Shown: positions 8,206-11,298 of the stretch, piece after piece | How positions within the stretch are numbered: the first letter of the stretch is position 1 | Layout of the letters: each line of letters starts with the position of its first letter | NCBI GenBank assembly: GCA_033297205.1 | Contig: MU859520.1 | Span: 1-11,298, forward strand | From: Pseudoneurospora amorphoporcata | Lineage: Eukaryota > Ascomycota > Sordariomycetes > Sordariales > Sordariaceae | Length of the DNA: 11,298 nucleotides | Reading direction: 5' to 3' | Notes under the pieces: generated by a model | The model's database searches: none | What the model was told of the DNA's origin: nothing | Seen by the model: only the letters and a program-made list of their open reading frames with translations | Made by a program: the position numbers and the translations under genes

Positions 8206-8756
8206 TATCACACGGACATTTAACCTCAACCCTGACCCTACAACGAAAAGCTCGCGGAGCCGCACATCTCTCAGCCTCGCGCAAATACTTCAGGTATCTA
8301 CGCCAACTCAGACAAAGAATCTATTCAGCCGACAGCACGGCTTAGACCCAAGCCTTGCTATACGGCTAAATACCTCAGGCAACTAAGCCATACTCACCCT
8401 CGACGCTTAGCATCAGCCTCGAGATAGCCGGAAGCCTCCTCAGAAGTGTCCGGAAGCCTCCGGCCGCAACACCCACCTCGGCCGGACTTTTAGCCACCGG
8501 TACTACTTACCCGAACTTCCCTCAATGCCACCGGGCTAGAGAGCCAACTACGGAAGTGCCGAAGACATTAAAAGATCACCACAAGACAATCCTAGTCATC
8601 CTAGGAATAACTATAGCTAACTAAGCAAGGAGTAGGGTACCCGGGTGAAGGACGGCGCTAAATAGAAGATAGGAAATAGATAAAGGCATTCCGAAAGATT
8701 TATATATATATAGACTGTTAGGCAAATGCCTTGAAGCCTTAGGTGACAAGGTTCGA

Positions 8757-8775
8757 TACGTACTTCAAGTACGTA
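8757..8775. repeat. Perfect palindrome in U3 of LTR C
   Basis: TACGTACTTCAAGTACGTA has 9-bp arms around one central base. It lies 44 bp upstream of the TATA-like box, so it could be a protein-binding site or cruciform. The role is not shown. Confidence 0.8.
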
Positions 8776-8791
8776 CCGATTCCTTTTGGTA

Positions 8792-8820
8792 TAAGAAGGC
8801 CTTGAAGCCCGGCCTTCTTA
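8792..8820. repeat. Inverted repeat at the TATA box of LTR C
   Basis: TAAGAAGGCC and GGCCTTCTTA are perfect 10-bp arms around a 9-nt loop (8802-8810). The right arm runs into the TATA-like box at 8819. Confidence 0.85.
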
Positions 8821-8824
8821 TAGA
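8819..8824 (+). promoter_or_regulatory. LTR C core promoter (TATA-like), inferred R start at 8858
   Basis: TATAGA lies 39 nt upstream of AAGTAGTTTAT (8858-8868), the sequence complementary to the primer-binding site and therefore the expected RNA 5' end. The same layout holds in A (44 nt). A longer TA tract at about 8700-8712 is an alternative promoter, but it is about 150 nt too far upstream. Confidence 0.45.
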
Positions 8825-8919
8825 GGTCGAGGGGGAGTAATAAGGCCTTCGAAACCAAAGTAGTTTATTAGCTGAATTTGAACTATTATTCTAAGCCTTG
8901 ATCATAGCCCTTGTCACAG

Positions 8920-8930
8920 ATAAACTACTT
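8920..8930 (+). other. Self-priming primer-binding site of element C
   Basis: ATAAACTACTT is perfectly complementary over 11 nt to AAGTAGTTTAT at 8858-8868 within the LTR and starts two bases after the LTR end (CA 8917-8918). Eleven nucleotides is the primer length described for Tf1. The site does not start with TGG, which argues against a tRNA primer. Confidence 0.72.
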
Positions 8931-8980
8931 CCCTCTCGAACTACCCTTTCTCGCAAACTCTTTACTAACTCACTACTATT

Positions 8981-11032
8981 ATAGCTTCTCAAGACCAACC
9001 TATGCCCTCGGTTGAAGAGCTCTCCCTCGTTCTCTACCAACCCGAAGGCTTCAACGCCGTTATAACCGGTACCGATGATGTCATTCCCAGAAGTACAGTC
9101 CAAGTTACTAACCCTCCTCCCTAGCTCGTTACGCTTCATGATCAGCTCGCCACAGCCCATAACTAAGTCCGCGAAATCGCCCTCTCTGTGGGATATAAGT
9201 ACGCTAGGGACCTTATTGCCCTTAAGGAACAATACGAAGTCCTGAGGAAGAACTATACTACTATCATCCATCTCTTCGACTCTAGGTTGGAAGCTACCCA
9301 AGCCCAAATCGCCCGCCTAGAGTAGCAAGTCTAGCAAGCTAGCTCCCATTTCGCTTCTGAAGTCTAGACCGCCATTACCCAATACGGCAAGAAAGACGAA
9401 GAACGCCAGAAGGCTATTCATCAGCTCCGCGACGCGCTCACTCAATAACAACAAGCGATCGAGATACTCTACGAGAAATCCACCCGCCAGCAGTCCATCC
9501 TGGGTCGCGTTGAGACCTGGGCTAATACTAAGGATTCCCAAATCAACAACATCCTCGAAAAGCTCGTCGATCCCCGGCAGCTGAAGGACCTTGAGGAACA
9601 ATTCGCGGCAGTCCAGCAGAATACGTAGAAAGCTATTTAAGAGGTTTTTGAGAGCTCTGGCTAGAAAGCCCTTGACGCCGCCTCTATCTTTAGAGTTCTA
9701 GAGCAACGCGCCGCAATACGTCCCCTATCAAGCCCGAGCACGGTATTCCGCTCTATTAATCCTATATTTAACTCCTTAGGTAACAAAACTATTTAACGCG
9801 CCTAAGCCCAATAGTAGGCTAAGCAAGCCAACGCCCAATACGAAGCAACCCAAGCCGGCGCCTTCGGAGCCAACGCAGCGTCCCAAGCATATCAGCCCCC
9901 CTTTGGGAACCAAGGACCCCCGGGACCGCCGCGGCCTCCCCGTCACGCCACCTTCGGAGACTTCCCCGATGACTCAGGACGGGAGGAAGCCAATAGATTT
10001 CTCCAGAATCTAACCATCTAGGTACCTCCGGTCCACTTTAGTAAGCCGCCCTTATACGACGGTAAGGACTTTTCCAAGTTCCGGCCTTGGTGGTACAAGG
10101 TCGAAGCCTACCTCGACACCTACACTTCTGGTTTTGTTACCGACAATTATAAGATCAATTGGATTGGTTCCTTCCTAACCGACAAAGCTTAAACCTGGCA
10201 TAACCAAAGAGTGAAGCAGGCCCGACGCATGAATTTCGCAGACACTTAGTCAGGCTACTCAACCGCCCTCCAAGATCGGTTTAAGGACCCCTCGGAATAG
10301 CACCGCAACGCGAAGAAGATGATGGACCTGAGGTATGAAGGAGATACAGTCCAATATATTACCACGCTCTTCGACCTCAACGACGTTGTCTAATAGTCAG
10401 GAACCACCTTCCGCAACCACATTTCCAAGACCCTGCCCTCCGAGATTATCAAGATGGTCTACCAGATACGAGGCGGAATCCCCCTATCGGACGACGAGTT
10501 CCTCAATGCCGTTCAGGAAGCCGGTCAGGTCTACGAAAACATACTACAGGACCCAGGCCTCTCGGGAAAAGGCGCGCCCACTTTAAGGACGGAGCACTTG
10601 AAGTCGGGCCAACAATCTCACAAGGATACACGCTCCCCTTCCGACCAAAACTAATCCTCAAAACGACCCGACCGCTTAGCCAAGGATAAGAAATGGGTAT
10701 CTAATCGCGACGTCTTGAGAGAAATTAATTAGGCGGATATTAATTAGCGTAAGAAGGACTAAGTTTCTTGCTGGCGATGCGGGCGTGACAACCACTACAC
10801 TATAGAATGTTTCGCGAAGAAGGATAATAACGGCAAAGACCTGCCCTAACCCAAAGAACAACTAAGAACGGCCGCCATCTCGATTAAGAAACGTAAGAGT
10901 GACGACCTCGAAGAAGAGGGAGCTGAGGACCTCGAAGATAACAAGGCCCAATTCAAGAAAGCCAAAACAAACGCAATCACCAGAGCCATGCAAACTATAG
11001 ATATAGATAGCGACTCTGACTCGGATTTTTGA
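8981..11032 (+). pseudogene. gag: Gag of element C, full length, RIP-mutated
   Basis: A capsid/nucleocapsid polyprotein of about 683 codons, with one frame from ATA 8981-8983 (probably a mutated ATG before ASQDQPMPSVEEL) to TGA 11030-11032; the first intact ATG is at 9002. An N-terminal helical region (about 9185-9720) with coiled-coil character leads into a Pro/Gly-rich linker (9895-9950). The Gag core follows, with HFSKPPLYDGKDFSKFRPWW, KINWIGSFLTDKA*TWHN, DRFKDPSE and TLPSEIIKMVYQIRGG. The zinc knuckle CWRCGRDNHYTIEC (CX2CX4HX4C) is intact at 10769-10810. An acidic/basic tail ends in an Asp/Ser run. I count 24 in-frame stops from 9122 to 10847, 14 TAG and 10 TAA, with no TGA and no indel. 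One TAG (10394) aligns with an intact Trp codon in B. Confidence 0.9.
11020..11032 (+). promoter_or_regulatory. Gag-pol overlap and candidate -1 frameshift site, element C
   Basis: Gag reads TCG GAT TTT TGA (stop 11030-11032). Pol opens after TGA at 11017-11019 and reads CTC GGA TTT TTG AGT. The overlap is 13 nt with the same bordering stops as in B. The -1 shift would occur on the T-run. The mechanism is inferred. Confidence 0.5.
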
Positions 11033-11205
11033 GTAGCCGCCATAAAGCACCACATAGATTATCACGGCCTTACTTTAGTACCAGCCCGGTCAACCCCGTC
11101 ATTTGCTCCCTAAAAAGGCTGAACCTTAACGAACCAAAACGACCAAGAAAGAAGCCCTACCCGGAGCCACAATCAGGACCGCGGCCAATCGTACGTATAA
11201 CCCTA
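11020..11205 (+). pseudogene. pol: Pol of element C, N-terminal fragment
   Basis: The frame reads SSRHKAPHRLSRPYFS, then VICSLKRLNLNE and KPYPEPQSGPRPIVRITL. It aligns with the start of pol of B (SGRYKALYKLLRPHLG, VVCTLKRLSLNDE, SRPIVRITLL). This is the linker just before the retropepsin domain. The match to B stops after ACCCTA at 11205, before the protease active site, where LTR-like sequence begins. No in-frame stop is seen in this short piece. Confidence 0.8.
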
Positions 11206-11298
11206 TGTTAACGTGTGGCTAGTACTGTGCCTTGTAACTGCCCTGTACTACTCAGTAGTATAGTAGGCTGGTCACTGGGGAACTTAGTCTCCACAGAA
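11206..11298 (+). repeat. Start of a further LTR (element D), continues beyond the window
   Basis: The break in pol of C falls exactly at TGTTAACGTGTGGC, a typical LTR start with TG. The 93 bp seen are unlike LTRs A and C. A short inverted repeat TACTAC/GTAGTA lies at 11246-11260. Whether this is a solo LTR or a full element cannot be told here. Confidence 0.5.

Larger units (their letters stand above)
8206..8918 (+). repeat. 5' LTR of element C
   Basis: It starts TATCACACGGACATTT, the start of LTR A with TG mutated to TA, and ends TTGTCACA, followed one base later by the primer-binding site. Length is 713 bp. Inside are a direct repeat CCGGAAGCCTCC (8428-8439, 8450-8461), a direct repeat GCCTTGAAGCC (8728-8738, 8799-8809), a TA run at about 8700-8712, a 19-bp palindrome, a hairpin and a TATA-like box. 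Only one copy of the LTR is in the window, so the borders rest on end motifs and on the match to A. Confidence 0.7.
8206..11205 (+). mobile_element. Element C: gypsy-type retrotransposon, same family as B, interrupted at 11206
   Basis: The order is 5' LTR 8206-8918, self-priming site 8920-8930, gag 8981-11032, and pol from 11020 until a foreign sequence at 11206. The gag and the gag-pol junction match B closely at protein level. The frame is kept over the whole of gag and the damage is almost only transitions. The rest of pol and the 3' LTR should lie beyond the window, past the inserted element D. Confidence 0.85.

Noticed and set aside
8792..8820. Rho-independent terminator
   Set aside because: This is a fungal LTR, and no T-run follows the hairpin.
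8891..9601. Minus-strand frames of 138 and 94 codons
   Set aside because: They are antisense to the N-terminal half of gag of C. Their composition mirrors its codons.
8981..11032. Alternative genetic code with TAA/TAG read as Gln
   Set aside because: Many stops do sit at Gln positions. However, B and C show TGG in one copy against TAG in the other, the MULE has TAG at conserved Trp sites, start codons read ATA and a zinc ligand His reads Tyr. All are CpA/TpG transitions on either strand, so RIP explains more.
96..11298. A novel host gene cluster or defence system
   Set aside because: All recognisable coding sequence is Gag, Pol or transposase, and each reading frame is broken. The unexplained pieces (7944-8205, 11206-11298) show no coding signal.

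Overview
The window is the end of a fungal chromosome, most likely from a filamentous ascomycete. It starts with a (CCCTAA)n telomere. Everything after that is transposable elements nested in one another. They carry the transition-type damage of repeat-induced point mutation (RIP): many in-frame TAG and TAA codons, almost no TGA, and Trp codons turned into TAG. I see no host gene, rRNA, tRNA or CRISPR array, and no gene that looks able to make a full protein. I cannot name the species.

Layout. 1-95 is telomere. 96-1548 is element A, a Ty3/gypsy-type LTR retrotransposon on the minus strand: 5' LTR 903-1548 and gag cut off by the telomere. 1549-7943 is element B, a second gypsy-type element on the minus strand, with pol 1549-2567 and gag in two pieces (2555-2730 and 6324-7943). 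Between the gag pieces sits a complete Mutator-like DNA transposon (MULE, 2731-6323) with about 80-bp terminal inverted repeats, an 8-bp target duplication and a decayed transposase of roughly 900 codons. 7944-8205 is an unassigned, possibly LTR-derived segment (E). 8206-11205 is element C, plus strand, the same family as B: LTR 8206-8918, gag 8981-11032, start of pol 11020-11205. At 11206 it is interrupted by what looks like the start of a further LTR (D), which runs off the window.

Order of events from the nesting: B came first. The MULE, A and E went into B, C went into E, and D went into C. The chromosome end was then capped inside A. In-frame stop density agrees: highest in B gag, intermediate in C, lowest in A.

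How the parts would have worked: A and C each have a short sequence just after the 5' LTR that is complementary to a stretch about 40 nt downstream of a TATA-like box inside the same LTR. This is the arrangement of Tf1/sushi-type self-priming retrotransposons, where the 5' end of the element's own RNA primes reverse transcription. In B and C, gag and pol overlap by 13 nt in the -1 frame. The 19-bp palindromic repeat array in the LTR of A and the hairpins near the TATA box of C are candidate regulatory structures.
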